From JBCDHN01 sp965224535 (GTDB lineage Bacteria; Verrucomicrobiota; Verrucomicrobiia; Verrucomicrobiales; DEV007), in NCBI GenBank assembly GCA_965224535.1, contig CBDCZR010000027.1, forward strand, positions 594,492-658,491: a stretch of 64,000 bases of DNA, read 5' to 3'. Every line of letters begins with the position of its first letter. The stretch's first letter is position 1. The notes below the pieces were generated by a model. The model searched no databases. It worked only from the letters and a program-made list of their open reading frames with translations, and had not been told where the DNA came from. Both the position numbers and the translations under genes were made by a program. Below are positions 53,804-62,585 of the stretch, piece by piece.

Positions 53804-54448
53804 TCAGGGTTGAACCACGACGGGCGTTTTTAGGTTGACGTTGCGAAAATAAATTTCCGCCATGCGCTTGGGCATGCGCACGCAACCGTGGCTGGCGGCA
53901 TAACCGGGCAGGTAACCCGCGTGCATGCCCACTCCGCCTTGAAAACGCATGAAATACGGCATGGGCGCGCCTTCAAATCGCGCGCCAGCGGGCTTAGGAT
54001 CCTTGGTTACATCAACGTCGCGTTGAGCGATCCTTCCATCCGGATAAACGTAGTTTCCGTAGAGGTTGGAACGATGATGCTCGTTCTTTTGCGTGATCTT
54101 GAACGTGCCGTGCGGCGTGGTGAAACCATCCATCCCGCTGGAAATCTTGGAGATCCCCACCAGGCGGGCCCCGCGATAAAAATAGGCCCGTTGATCGGAG
54201 ATATCGATGACGATTTTTGCCGGCCCACGCACCCCATCGCCCTCCCAATGGGATATGGTGTCCACAATCGGGCTATCGTCCGTGCGCTGGCTGCCCAACG
54301 CAGCGGGGTTGCTGATTTCGTAGGGCAAATAGCGCTCCGCTCCGGGCTTGTTGAGCGGATTACCGCACCCGGTCAAAAGAACGGCGGCGGCGAGGGTGGA
54401 TATTGGCGCAAGGGGGAAGAATGGTGTGAACTCAAGGCGGTCTAACAT
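53804..54448 (-). CDS. L,D-transpeptidase (YkuD) lipoprotein
   Basis: 214 residues from ATG 54448. The signal ends in a lipobox (AAAVLLTGCGN), so the protein is lipid-anchored. The catalytic domain has VIDISDQRAYFYRGARLVGI and the active-site HAGYLPGYAASHGCVRMP (H...SHGC(V/L)R) with nucleophile Cys. These enzymes form 3-3 cross-links in peptidoglycan or attach proteins to it. A longer frame from 54580 would add 44 residues without a signal and is rejected. It starts 129 bases before the stop of the integrase gene on the same strand. Confidence 0.9.
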   Translation of the reverse strand: MLDRLEFTPFFPLAPISTLAAAVLLTGCGNPLNKPGAERYLPYEISNPAALGSQRTDDSPIVDTISHWEGDGVRGPAKIVIDISDQRAYFYRGARLVGISKISSGMDGFTTPHGTFKITQKNEHHRSNLYGNYVYPDGRIAQRDVDVTKDPKPAGARFEGAPMPYFMRFQGGVGMHAGYLPGYAASHGCVRMPKRMAEIYFRNVNLKTPVVVQP

Positions 54449-54576
54449 GAGCTTGAAAAGGTTTGACGCAGTAAAGCGCGAAAGATTGCGAGAAAAGCAC
54501 GGATTGACAACCAATATCGGCAAGAAACCGGGATATTTTCGTGCCCCGAAATGTTCCCGCTTCTTCCTCGCAAAAA

Positions 54577-55914
54577 TCAAAAATCCAAGGGGCTGCGAAC
54601 CGCGACCTGCTCGTTGCGAAGGGCGTGCAGGTAGGAAAGGGTCGTTTCCAAGGTGCGATGGCCCATGAGTTTCTGCACGGTTTTAGGATCGGTGCCCGCC
54701 TGCAAAAGATGGGTGGCGAAGGTGTGCCGAAAGACGTGGGGCGTCACTTTTTTGGTCAAACCGGCTTTTTCCGCGGCGCGCTTGACGCTGCGCTGAAAGG
54801 TGAAGGCGTTCCAGTGGTGACGCCGGCGCTGGTTGTCGGAATCGCGCGTCCAATTGCGCGAGGGGAAGACCCATTGCCAGTCCCAGGCCGTGGCCGCGTT
54901 CGGGTGGCGCTGCACGATTGCCTCGCTCACTTCCGCTCCCGGCGCTCCACCGTGGCGGTCGGCTTCGTAGCGGCCCAAAACGCCCTCCAAATGCTCGCGA
55001 AGCTCGGCCACCACCACGTTGGGCAAGGGGGTGCTGCGCTTGGGCTCGCCGCGGCTGTCCGGGACGACGATGCGTTGTTCGTCCAGATCGATGTCGCGCA
55101 CCCGCAGCTCCAGCAACTCGCTCAGACGCAGGCCGGAGCCGTACATCACGCGGCACATGAGGTGCAGGTCGGGCTCCATGGACTCGAACAACGTCTCCAG
55201 CTCGTTGCGGGTCAAAACCACCGGCGTGCGCTCGCTTTTTCGGGCTGGTTTCACCTTGGCTTCAAAGGGTTTGTCGAAAACGTGGCGGTAGAGGAATTTT
55301 AGCGCGTTGAGGGCCTGAGTTCGGCTCATGGGGGCCAATTTTTCCTCATCGCGCAGGTGATCCAGAAACGCTTCCACGCTGCCTGGTTCGTCGATTTCAG
55401 CCTGGGTCTTGCGGCAAAACAAATCGTAGCGGCGCAGCCAGTTCCAGTACGACTTGCGGGTGCGTTCCCGCAGCTTTTGACCGGTTGCGGCGCGTTCGAA
55501 AGCCACGCGATTCAGCAGCGGCGGCGTTTTGGGGCCGATGGCGCCCTTCGGGGTGGGCAATGCGCGCTGTTGCAGCGCTTTGCCAAACATTTTCAGCCCT
55601 TTCACGTTGGTGCTTGGCTTGGTTTCACTGCCGTCGAAAAACCAGTCCATCGCTTCGCGCCAAATCCGGATTTGTTCGGCGTCGTTTTGGTTCTCGCGGA
55701 GTTTTCGCAGGCTCTCGGCGGCGTGAACTCGGGTTGGCGAGGGAGAATCGCCGGCCAAGTCCCATTCTTTCAAAAACTGGGTGATTGCGCCTCGGTAGGC
55801 CGTTCGAACGTCCGCGTCCAAATTCGAAGAATTGAGGCGGGATTGCCAGGTTTTCGCAAAATCTTCCATGACAGCAACGGGGGAGTTTTTTGGTCGCGCG
55901 GCGGGGATTTCCAC
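54577..55914 (-). CDS. Integron-type tyrosine recombinase (IntI-like) with extra N-terminus
   Basis: 445 residues from GTG 55914 (ATG 55869 is the alternative). The catalytic part has R263 in YGSGLRLSELLELRVRDI, H393/R396 in TPHVFRHTFATHLL, H419 in LMGHRTL and Tyr428. Between the first Arg and the HxxR, residues ~328-369 (VSEAIVQRHPNAATAWDWQW, then VFPS and RRRHH) reproduce the extra insert and RHH motif that define integron integrases. It is ~110 residues longer than IntI1, with another helical N-terminal domain. No attC-like repeats or cassette array are recognisable beside it. Confidence 0.9.
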   Translation of the reverse strand: MEIPAARPKNSPVAVMEDFAKTWQSRLNSSNLDADVRTAYRGAITQFLKEWDLAGDSPSPTRVHAAESLRKLRENQNDAEQIRIWREAMDWFFDGSETKPSTNVKGLKMFGKALQQRALPTPKGAIGPKTPPLLNRVAFERAATGQKLRERTRKSYWNWLRRYDLFCRKTQAEIDEPGSVEAFLDHLRDEEKLAPMSRTQALNALKFLYRHVFDKPFEAKVKPARKSERTPVVLTRNELETLFESMEPDLHLMCRVMYGSGLRLSELLELRVRDIDLDEQRIVVPDSRGEPKRSTPLPNVVVAELREHLEGVLGRYEADRHGGAPGAEVSEAIVQRHPNAATAWDWQWVFPSRNWTRDSDNQRRRHHWNAFTFQRSVKRAAEKAGLTKKVTPHVFRHTFATHLLQAGTDPKTVQKLMGHRTLETTLSYLHALRNEQVAVRSPLDF

Positions 55915-56075
55915 GGCGCAAAATTCAACAACAACACCCGGAAATTGTTGGATTTTTCGACGAAATCAACAATTTGCTGCACAAAATTCGACCACCCCGA
56001 AAAATCCGGCGCCTCCTAACAAAGCCAAAATTTCGCTGGACTTTTGTCCAAAAAAATCGTTTCGGCAGGGGCCCC

Positions 56076-56600
56076 ATGCACGAACTCCTCTTCAACGAGC
56101 AGATTTACGAGCGCGTCATCCAGCAACTCCTCCCTTCGGCCCAACGATTCGTTTGGATCGCCACCGCCGACATCAAGGACATGCACGTGGAACATCAGCG
56201 CAAACGCTACGACTCCGTTTTGACCGTTTTTGCCGATTTGGTCCGCAACGGCATCGACGTGCGCCTCATCCACGCCAAAGAGCCCGGGGTGCGTTTTCGC
56301 GAGGATTTCGACCGATTTCCGGAGCTGATTGAAAGCGACCGCTTCGAGCGGGTTTTGTGCCCCCGCAACCACTCGAAAATCGTCCTGGTCGACGGAAAAA
56401 TCGCCTTTGTCGGCTCCGCGAACCTGACCGGGGCCGGAATGGGCGCCAAAAGTCCCAAACGGCGCAATTTCGAGAGCGGATTTCTGACCGACGACGCCAA
56501 ATCCATCGTGCAAATCATGACTTGGCTCGACGATCTTTACCTCGGCGAATTTTGCCAAAATTGTGGCCGCCGGGACGTTTGCCCCGATCCAATCGTGTGA
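56076..56600 (+). CDS. Phospholipase D-like domain protein, single HKD motif
   Basis: 174 residues from ATG 56076, with GGCAGGGG just upstream as ribosome site. One complete HKD motif is seen: NHSKIVLVDGKIAFVGSANL (HxKxxxxDx6GSxN). Single-HKD proteins act as dimers, often as nucleases. Two cysteine pairs at the end (CQNCGRRDVC) may bind metal. Divergent from the integrase; the 160-base gap is AT-rich. A longer frame to 55890 without a start context is rejected. Substrate unknown. Confidence 0.88.
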   Translation: MHELLFNEQIYERVIQQLLPSAQRFVWIATADIKDMHVEHQRKRYDSVLTVFADLVRNGIDVRLIHAKEPGVRFREDFDRFPELIESDRFERVLCPRNHSKIVLVDGKIAFVGSANLTGAGMGAKSPKRRNFESGFLTDDAKSIVQIMTWLDDLYLGEFCQNCGRRDVCPDPIV

Positions 56601-56668
56601 GCCCCAACCGCCTATTTCCCACTTTTTGCCTTCCCACCACCCATTTTCTCCCCCATAACTGACTGCCA

Positions 56669-57550
56669 ATGAGAAGCATGACCGGCTATGGAAGCGGCGA
56701 AGCGTCGAATGAGACGGTCAAGGTGGCCGTGGAGATGTCGGCGGTTAACCGCAAGCAGGCGGACATCGTGGTGAACCTGCCGCGCTCCATCGCGGAGCTG
56801 GAACCCATGGTGAAACGCGCCATTACCGAGCATGTCTCCCGCGGCCGGGTGGCCGTCTACATCCAACTGGAGCCAATGGGCGGCGCCGCCAACGCCAGCT
56901 TGCAGGTGGACGACAATTTGGCCACGGAATATTTCCAGGCCATCAAGCTGCTGAGCCAGATTTGGGGCGCCACTTCGGACAACCCGGCTCCATCCGACCT
57001 GTTGCGCGCGCCCGGGGTTTTTACGGTGAAAGAGACGGAGTTTGCCGTGAGCGACGTCGAGCCGCTGCTGGAGGACGCGTTGACCGGCGCCTTCCAACAG
57101 TTGCTCGACATGCAAAACGCCGAGGGCGAGGTGCTGATGGCGGATTTGGTGTCGCGGCTGGAGACCCTGCAGGGCCTGACCCGCGCAATTGCCGAGCAGG
57201 CCCCCAAAGTCAAGCAGCACTACCGCAGCCAATTGCTGAAGCGCCTGAACGAAGCCGACCTCGAGCTATCGTTGGAGGACGACCGGCTGCTCAAAGAGGT
57301 GGCCGTGTTTGCCGAACGCTGCGACATCTCCGAGGAGTTGATCCGCTTGGAGAGCCACTTCGAGCAATTTCGCAAATACCTCGAAGGCGAGGGGCCGACG
57401 GGGCGCTCGATGGATTTTTTGTGCCAAGAAGTGAATCGGGAGCTGAACACCATCGGCTCCAAGGCTAACGACGCCGCCATCGCCCAAAACGTGGTGGAAG
57501 CGAAGACGGAGCTGGAAAAAATCCGCGAGCAGGTCCAAAACGTGCAGTAA
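56669..57550 (+). CDS. yicC: YicC family RNA-associated protein
   Basis: 293 residues, the normal length. N-terminal signature MRSMTGYGSGEASNETVKVA (MTGYG..) and C-terminal DUF1732 signature SMDFLCQEVNRELNTIGSKA and VEAKTELEKIREQVQNVQ are both intact. YicC proteins are conserved and were recently linked to RNA degradation in E. coli; they often precede gmk and rpoZ, which are not seen here. It ends 26 bases before a strong hairpin. Confidence 0.92.
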   Translation: MRSMTGYGSGEASNETVKVAVEMSAVNRKQADIVVNLPRSIAELEPMVKRAITEHVSRGRVAVYIQLEPMGGAANASLQVDDNLATEYFQAIKLLSQIWGATSDNPAPSDLLRAPGVFTVKETEFAVSDVEPLLEDALTGAFQQLLDMQNAEGEVLMADLVSRLETLQGLTRAIAEQAPKVKQHYRSQLLKRLNEADLELSLEDDRLLKEVAVFAERCDISEELIRLESHFEQFRKYLEGEGPTGRSMDFLCQEVNRELNTIGSKANDAAIAQNVVEAKTELEKIREQVQNVQ

Positions 57551-57576
57551 CCGGCCCGGGAGACCGATGGACCCAA

Positions 57577-57640
57577 GGGACGAAAAGGACCCAAGGGACC
57601 GAAAGGACGTCGCTTTGGTCCCTTGGGCCCTTTTCGTCCC
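57577..57640. terminator. Strong bidirectional hairpin between convergent genes
   Basis: A left arm (57577-57600, starts gggacgaaaagg) and right arm (57617-57640, ends cttttcgtccc) pair over 24 bases with one mismatch around a 16-base loop. The arms are built of repeats of ggacccaaggga. It sits between yicC and the convergent cytochrome gene, so it probably stops transcription from both sides. It lacks a clear U-tract. Confidence 0.7.
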
Positions 57641-57645
57641 TGCAC

Positions 57646-60600
57646 TCACTCCGGCTCCCGAATAAACGCGATGAGGTCCGCGAATTGCTGCGGGCTGAGT
57701 CCGGCCTCCAACCCCGCCGGCATCAGCGACATGCCTGCCGACTTCAGCTCAGCCAAATCGCCGCGCAGCAGGTCCGCCTTGGTGCCGTCCGCGCCTAACA
57801 AACTCACCTGCGCGCCGGTTTCGCTCGCCACCATGCCGGCAAACGTTTCGCCGTCGCGCGTGGTGGCGGTGTAGAGGGCGTAGCGGGCTTCCACCATCGC
57901 GTTGGGATCGACGATCGACTCCAGCAGCGCTTCGCCCGTTTTGTTCGTGATCGCGGCCAGGTCGGGGCCGATGTGCTTGCCCAGACCGGCCAACTGATGG
58001 CACGCCGCGCAGCGTTGCTCGAAAAACACGCGGCCTTGCTTGGCGTCCCCGGTCAACTTCAGCGCGGGGCGCAGTTGCGCCATCGCTTGGGCGCGGTCCG
58101 GCGAGGCTGCGAGCAGTTTGCGGACCCGAGTCTTGAGCTTGGCGTCGAGCGTTTCGAGCCGTTGGCGCGTGGACGGATCCAGGTCGCCTTTCGGGATTTT
58201 TCCGGCGTCTACGGCATCGAGAAAGGCGCTCGCCCACGGTTTTCGGGTGAGGATGCGGTTGAGAATTGCGGTTCGCAGCGCCGGGCTGTAATTCGCCCAA
58301 TTCTCGAGCAAGGCGGCGACGTCGGAAATCCGCGCGATTGCCGCTTTTTGGATCTCCACCGGCTCGGAGGCGGCAAGGAGCTTGGCTGCGGGTTGGTGGT
58401 TGCGCCCGGGAATCCGGCCCAGCAGTTGGATGGCGGAAATGCGGGAGTTCACGGCTGCGGAAGCGTCGAACGCGAGTTTTTCGGCGGTTTCCACGATGCT
58501 AAGAATCGGTTGGGGAACGGTGGCGGGCTTTGTCGCGTCGATCCAGGCCGCCACCACGTCCATCCGGTCGCTGGCGGCCATGTCAGGCAGTTCGCGCGCT
58601 AAAATCGCCGTCGCCGCCTCTCCCTGCTTCCACGCGGCGGCTTGGTTGATGAATTTAGCGAACAAACCGGGGTTTCCCGCCGCGCTCTCCAATGCCGCGA
58701 TGACGTTGTCCGCATCGATCGACGTCATCGCTGCCGCAGCGATCCACGAGTCGTCGTCCGCGGCTAATTTCGCCAGTTCCGGGCCCGAATCCAGCGCCAG
58801 CGCCAATTGCAGCCGCACCGGCGGAGAATCCTCGGAAAATCCGGCCAAATCCGCGGATGAGCTGAGGCGAACCGCGTGCCGGCGCACACCGGGATGAGCA
58901 TCGCCTCGCGCGGTTTGCAACGTCGCGGAATCCGACGCGCCCAACCCGTCCAACGTGCAAAGCGCGTGCAATCTGCCGAGCGGCGTCGCGCTTTCTCGGA
59001 CCATCGCGCGCAAGGAATCGGCAACGCCGGAGGCCTTCCGTTGCACCAAAAGTTGCTGGGCCGTATCGCGCACCCAGCCGTTGGGATGGGCCAGGTTGCT
59101 GGTTAGCTCCGCATCGCTCGCTTTTGCCAACCGCGGCCACTTCCGAGGCTGCGCGTTAGCCGGCAACACGCGGTAAATCCGCCCGAATTCCTCCCCGCTG
59201 CGATAAAACGGCCGCAGCTCATCCTGGCCGGCTTTTGGCAGCCAGCGCGGGTGCTCGATCATGTAGCGATACATGTCCACGACCCACAACGCGCCGTCCG
59301 GTCCGGTCCGAACCATGACGGGCCGGAACCAGCGATCGCGCGACGCCACGAAGTCGATCTCGCCATCCGCGGTATCGCGCCGCGCGGCAAAAGTCACGCC
59401 TTTTGCCTGGAGCAAGTTGTGCTGCACCAGGTTGTGAAACGGCTCGCAGGTAAAGGCGTGCCCCTCCTCGCCGCGGGCCAGCAGCAACTCGTCGCGATAG
59501 ATGATGGTGCCGCAGGCTGAGGTGAATTTGCCGCTTTGCTCGAACCCGTGGAAGCGCTTTTGCGGCGCTTTGGCCGGAAAGACCGGCGAGTAGCGCGGTG
59601 CGACGAGATTCTTGGGGCTGGGTGCGAGAAAATGCGGGTTGCGCCGCAGATGATGGTCGCGCAGCACGTAGTGCCACAGCGGCATGCTGTTCTGCACGCC
59701 GAACCAGTTGCCCCAGTCGTCGCGGTTGCGGCCAAACTGCGAGGGGCCGGACTGGGGATCCAGCAGGCCCTCGTCCGGCCGAATGCGAAAATCGCGGCTG
59801 CCGAGGACGACTTTTTGGCCGGTTAGCTTTGAGGTTACCGCGTTGCCCTCGCCATAACCACCGTGGTGAGCACCGCTCGCGCAGTGGATCCAGTTGTCCA
59901 GCCCCCAACGCAGCCCGTTCACGCGCAATTGCTGGTTCCCTTCGGAAAATCCCTCGTAGAGCGGCCGAATGTCGTCAGCACGTCCGTCGCCATCCGTATC
60001 GCGGGCAAAGAGGATCCGCGGCGCGGCGGTGATGAGCGCGCCATCGCGCCAGACCTTGATGCCGTTGGGAAAATTGAGGCCGTCCAGGAAAACCGTCCCG
60101 CGGTCGTAACGCCCATCCTCGTCCGTGTCCTCCAGCACCCTGACACGGCCCCCGGGTTTGCCCTCGCCGTCCATTCCGCTGGGGTAGTCGGCCATTTCCA
60201 CCACCCACAGCCTGCCGTCTGCGCCCCAGTCGATCGCGACCGGATCCTTCACCAGCGGCTCGGCGGCGACCAGCTCCATTCGGTAGCCCGCGCGGACGTG
60301 CGTTTTGCGCAGACTGGCCTCTGGGCTTAACGGAGGCGTCTCCTGCGGAATTCGCGGTTGGGCGGCTTGAAAGTGGGCCGCGATCTCTTCGGCGCTGAGC
60401 ACGCGATCGTAGACCGCGATGTCGTCTAGCTTGCCTTCCAAACCCAACTCCCCATCCGCCTTGCCGCCGAACCATAAGGCGCCGGTTGCGAATTTTGCCG
60501 TAAGATCCGGCTGCCCATCCAGGTAAGCCTGATTTCCCGCGATGACGAGGTGATGCCAGGTGCGATGCCCAATTTCGCCGGAACCGACTTCTTCGCCAAC

Positions 60601-61605
60601 GCGCAGTTTGTCGCCGGAAATCGCGATCGCGTCCTTTTCGCCGATTCCCGCGACGTGGCCCTCGATTTCGCGGCCATCCTTGGGATACCCGTTCCAAAAC
60701 CACAGCTCCAGCGAGAATTCGTCGCCCAGGCCTAACTCCGGAGCTACGATTCTGCCGCCCCTCGCGCAATGAACGCCGCGATTGACGCTGGCCTCCACGT
60801 TTTCCAGCCGTTCCAGGTTGCGGCCGGGCAGGTAGAAGGCGATTCCGGGCTCGTAGGCCGCATCGTGGCCGTTTTTCGTCGCGTCGCGCGCCACTTCGCC
60901 GCTTCTCTCGTCCAACCGCCAAAACGCGCGAGGTTTGGCGTCTAGCACGGCCCTAACGTAGGCGTCGGGCGCAATCTCGCGAACGGCGCGGGGTTTTGCC
61001 GCCAACTTCTCGAACGCCGTCAGGAGCGTCTCCACGATCCTCGGTTCCGCCTCCTCGTCCAGTCCCGCCGTCCGCGCCTCCCAGGTTGTGTAGCCGCCCA
61101 GATGATGCTGCTCCGGCGGAGGGATGTAGCCTTCAGCGCCGTTCGCCAGCTCGATGTTCATGGTGTGCGCCAGCGGACTTTCGGCACGAATCTTCAGGCC
61201 GGTGATGCCGTAGACCTCGTTGGGAATGGCGCTGATTCCAAGCTCGCCGATGCGGATGGCTTGCAGCTTCAACTCCGCCTCCGGATTCTCGGCCAGGTAA
61301 ATCTGCTCGCGCGCGTAAATCTCCGGGCGCGTTTTCGGGACCCGGCCGCCCACGGCGTCCATGACCTGCCTTGCCCAGGCCAACCGCTCCGCATCCGGCG
61401 CACGGCGGCGAACCTTCAGCCGAACCTCAGTCATGGCCAAGGGCAGCGCATCGTGAAACGCGATCTCCTTCCAAGCTGCGGCCGCGCGTTCCGCAACCGC
61501 CGCGGTGTATTCCTCCACGGTCGGATTGACGCGCGGTTTGGCGTAGTTCATCCACATGCTGTCGCCGCTGGTGCCCTGCGACATCAGCCCCACAAAGTCC
61601 TCCCC
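57646..61605 (-). CDS. LamG / PVC-propeller / cytochrome c part of a ceramidase-like giant (frameshifted)
   Basis: From about 61605 the frame continues the ceramidase-like gene. Domains in order: end of ceramidase-like fold (GLMSQGTSGDSMWMNYAKPR), LamG-type sandwich (~AKPRAFWRLDERSGEVARDA to DDIAVYDRVLSAEEIAAHF), PVC-type propeller/dehydrogenase (RAGYRMELVAAEPLVKDPVA; LWVVEMADYPSG), helical HEAT-like repeats, and a cytochrome c domain with haem motif CAACH in FFEQRCAACHQLAGLGKHIG. The enzyme is exported through the upstream signal peptide. Such PVC proteins are thought to oxidise sugars or lipids and pass electrons to the haem. About 1320 residues are here; read alone it has no start or signal. 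Confidence 0.85.
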   Translation of the reverse strand, partial: GEDFVGLMSQGTSGDSMWMNYAKPRVNPTVEEYTAAVAERAAAAWKEIAFHDALPLAMTEVRLKVRRRAPDAERLAWARQVMDAVGGRVPKTRPEIYAREQIYLAENPEAELKLQAIRIGELGISAIPNEVYGITGLKIRAESPLAHTMNIELANGAEGYIPPPEQHHLGGYTTWEARTAGLDEEAEPRIVETLLTAFEKLAAKPRAVREIAPDAYVRAVLDAKPRAFWRLDERSGEVARDATKNGHDAAYEPGIAFYLPGRNLERLENVEASVNRGVHCARGGRIVAPELGLGDEFSLELWFWNGYPKDGREIEGHVAGIGEKDAIAISGDKLRVGEEVGSGEIGHRTWHHLVIAGNQAYLDGQPDLTAKFATGALWFGGKADGELGLEGKLDDIAVYDRVLSAEEIAAHFQAAQPRIPQETPPLSPEASLRKTHVRAGYRMELVAAEPLVKDPVAIDWGADGRLWVVEMADYPSGMDGEGKPGGRVRVLEDTDEDGRYDRGTVFLDGLNFPNGIKVWRDGALITAAPRILFARDTDGDGRADDIRPLYEGFSEGNQQLRVNGLRWGLDNWIHCASGAHHGGYGEGNAVTSKLTGQKVVLGSRDFRIRPDEGLLDPQSGPSQFGRNRDDWGNWFGVQNSMPLWHYVLRDHHLRRNPHFLAPSPKNLVAPRYSPVFPAKAPQKRFHGFEQSGKFTSACGTIIYRDELLLARGEEGHAFTCEPFHNLVQHNLLQAKGVTFAARRDTADGEIDFVASRDRWFRPVMVRTGPDGALWVVDMYRYMIEHPRWLPKAGQDELRPFYRSGEEFGRIYRVLPANAQPRKWPRLAKASDAELTSNLAHPNGWVRDTAQQLLVQRKASGVADSLRAMVRESATPLGRLHALCTLDGLGASDSATLQTARGDAHPGVRRHAVRLSSSADLAGFSEDSPPVRLQLALALDSGPELAKLAADDDSWIAAAAMTSIDADNVIAALESAAGNPGLFAKFINQAAAWKQGEAATAILARELPDMAASDRMDVVAAWIDATKPATVPQPILSIVETAEKLAFDASAAVNSRISAIQLLGRIPGRNHQPAAKLLAASEPVEIQKAAIARISDVAALLENWANYSPALRTAILNRILTRKPWASAFLDAVDAGKIPKGDLDPSTRQRLETLDAKLKTRVRKLLAASPDRAQAMAQLRPALKLTGDAKQGRVFFEQRCAACHQLAGLGKHIGPDLAAITNKTGEALLESIVDPNAMVEARYALYTATTRDGETFAGMVASETGAQVSLLGADGTKADLLRGDLAELKSAGMSLMPAGLEAGLSPQQFADLIAFIREPE

Positions 61606-62404
61606 CCGCGCCGATCGCGCCAGCCAGCGCACCGCCGAATTTCCCCGCGAACCCGGCCGAAACATAGGCGCCGCCAAAGTAGTGGTTGGCGTAGTTTGCC
61701 AGCAATGCCAGCGGTTCGCCGTCCTGCGCCGAGCGCACCGCCAGCATGGTGAACGCCGCATCCGCCGGGCCGGACGGACCGATGTGCTTAGGGCTCTGGT
61801 AACCCGGATGCATGTTCGCCACCACCGTGTCGCGCCCAAACGGATCGCGCCCGCCCGTCCAGCCCTTGCTATCGCTGCGGTGAATCCAGCGCCGGCAGTG
61901 GTTGTGATCGTAGTCCTGGAAAACCGTCCAGCCCACCTGCGCGGGTTTCAGCTTTTCGTGGGCCAGGCGGATGCTCTCCACGATGCGCGGAATCAGAAAC
62001 GCGCGATAGCCGGCATCGACGTCCGTTCCCAGGCAACCCATGGCCGATGGCGCGCTGTGGCAGTGCGTTGCGGATACCAACACATTCTCCACGGCAAGCC
62101 CGGTCGCCGCCGCGGCACGGGCTTTCACCTCATCCAGCAAATCGCGCGGCAGCATCAGGTTATCGACCACTGCGATGGCGATGGTGGCCGTTCCATCGCT
62201 CAAAACCAGGGCGCGGGAATGCAATGGATCGTGCACCTTGTCGCCGGTGCGGGCCGTAAACATGCCGTTGACGATGACGGGCAGCTTTTCGGGCGTGATG
62301 TCCACTCGCGCAGCGCCGGCGCGGAAGGAATCAGCGGCAGCCAGTTGGCCGGTCAGGACGGCGATGGCCAATAACGCGGCGCTTGGGCGGGAAAGGAGGC
62401 TCAT
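61427..62404 (-). CDS. Neutral ceramidase-like N-terminal part of the same giant (frameshifted)
   Basis: The ATG at 62404 starts a signal peptide (MSLLSRPSAALLAIAVLTGQ). The mature part matches the N-terminus of neutral/alkaline ceramidases: FRAGAARVDITPEKLPVIVN, GTATIAIAVVDNLMLPRDLL and metal-binding VLVSATHCHSAPSAMG. The reading stays natural up to GGALAGAIGAG at about 61610; then a run of six C (plus strand 61602-61607) appears to have changed length, and the remaining ~55 residues are frameshifted and basic. The correct continuation is in the next frame (GEDFVGLMSQGTSGD), so with one base gained or lost this and 57646-61605 form one ~1585-residue protein. Confidence 0.86.
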   Translation of the reverse strand: MSLLSRPSAALLAIAVLTGQLAAADSFRAGAARVDITPEKLPVIVNGMFTARTGDKVHDPLHSRALVLSDGTATIAIAVVDNLMLPRDLLDEVKARAAAATGLAVENVLVSATHCHSAPSAMGCLGTDVDAGYRAFLIPRIVESIRLAHEKLKPAQVGWTVFQDYDHNHCRRWIHRSDSKGWTGGRDPFGRDTVVANMHPGYQSPKHIGPSGPADAAFTMLAVRSAQDGEPLALLANYANHYFGGAYVSAGFAGKFGGALAGAIGAGGGLCGADVAGHQRRQHVDELRQTARQSDRGGIHRGGCGTRGRSLEGDRVSRCAALGHD

Positions 62405-62443
62405 GCTGGAAATTTGGGCCGGGCGGGCGATAACTCAACCCGT

Positions 62444-62522
62444 ATGCAACTCGAACTCGCCGCCCAGCGGCTCAACGGCGGCTTCAAGAGTGAGCAAGAA
62501 GATGCAGAAGCTCCGCCGCGGG
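62444..62522 (+). pseudogene. Fragment duplicated from the downstream DUF4062-like gene
   Basis: MQLELAAQRLNGGFK (from 62444) copies EQLELAVERLNDDFK of the downstream gene (about 63140-63187), and the DNA remains similar to ctccgccgcggga at ~62510. It is a 70-80-base piece of that gene left upstream of it, perhaps from a decayed tandem copy. No other gene is supported in 62405-62585. Confidence 0.45.
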
Positions 62523-62585
62523 AACGGGCAGGCATCCCCGTTTTACGCTTGCCAACCCCAGCCACACCCGCTCTAAATTGGAGCC

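Noticed and set aside
55990..56030. attI/attC core site beside the integrase
   Set aside because: The only near match (cctaacaaag) breaks the GTTRRRY rule and has no paired site.
57646..57660. Reading the 24-bp hairpin as a CRISPR unit
   Set aside because: Only one inverted pair, no spaced direct repeats.
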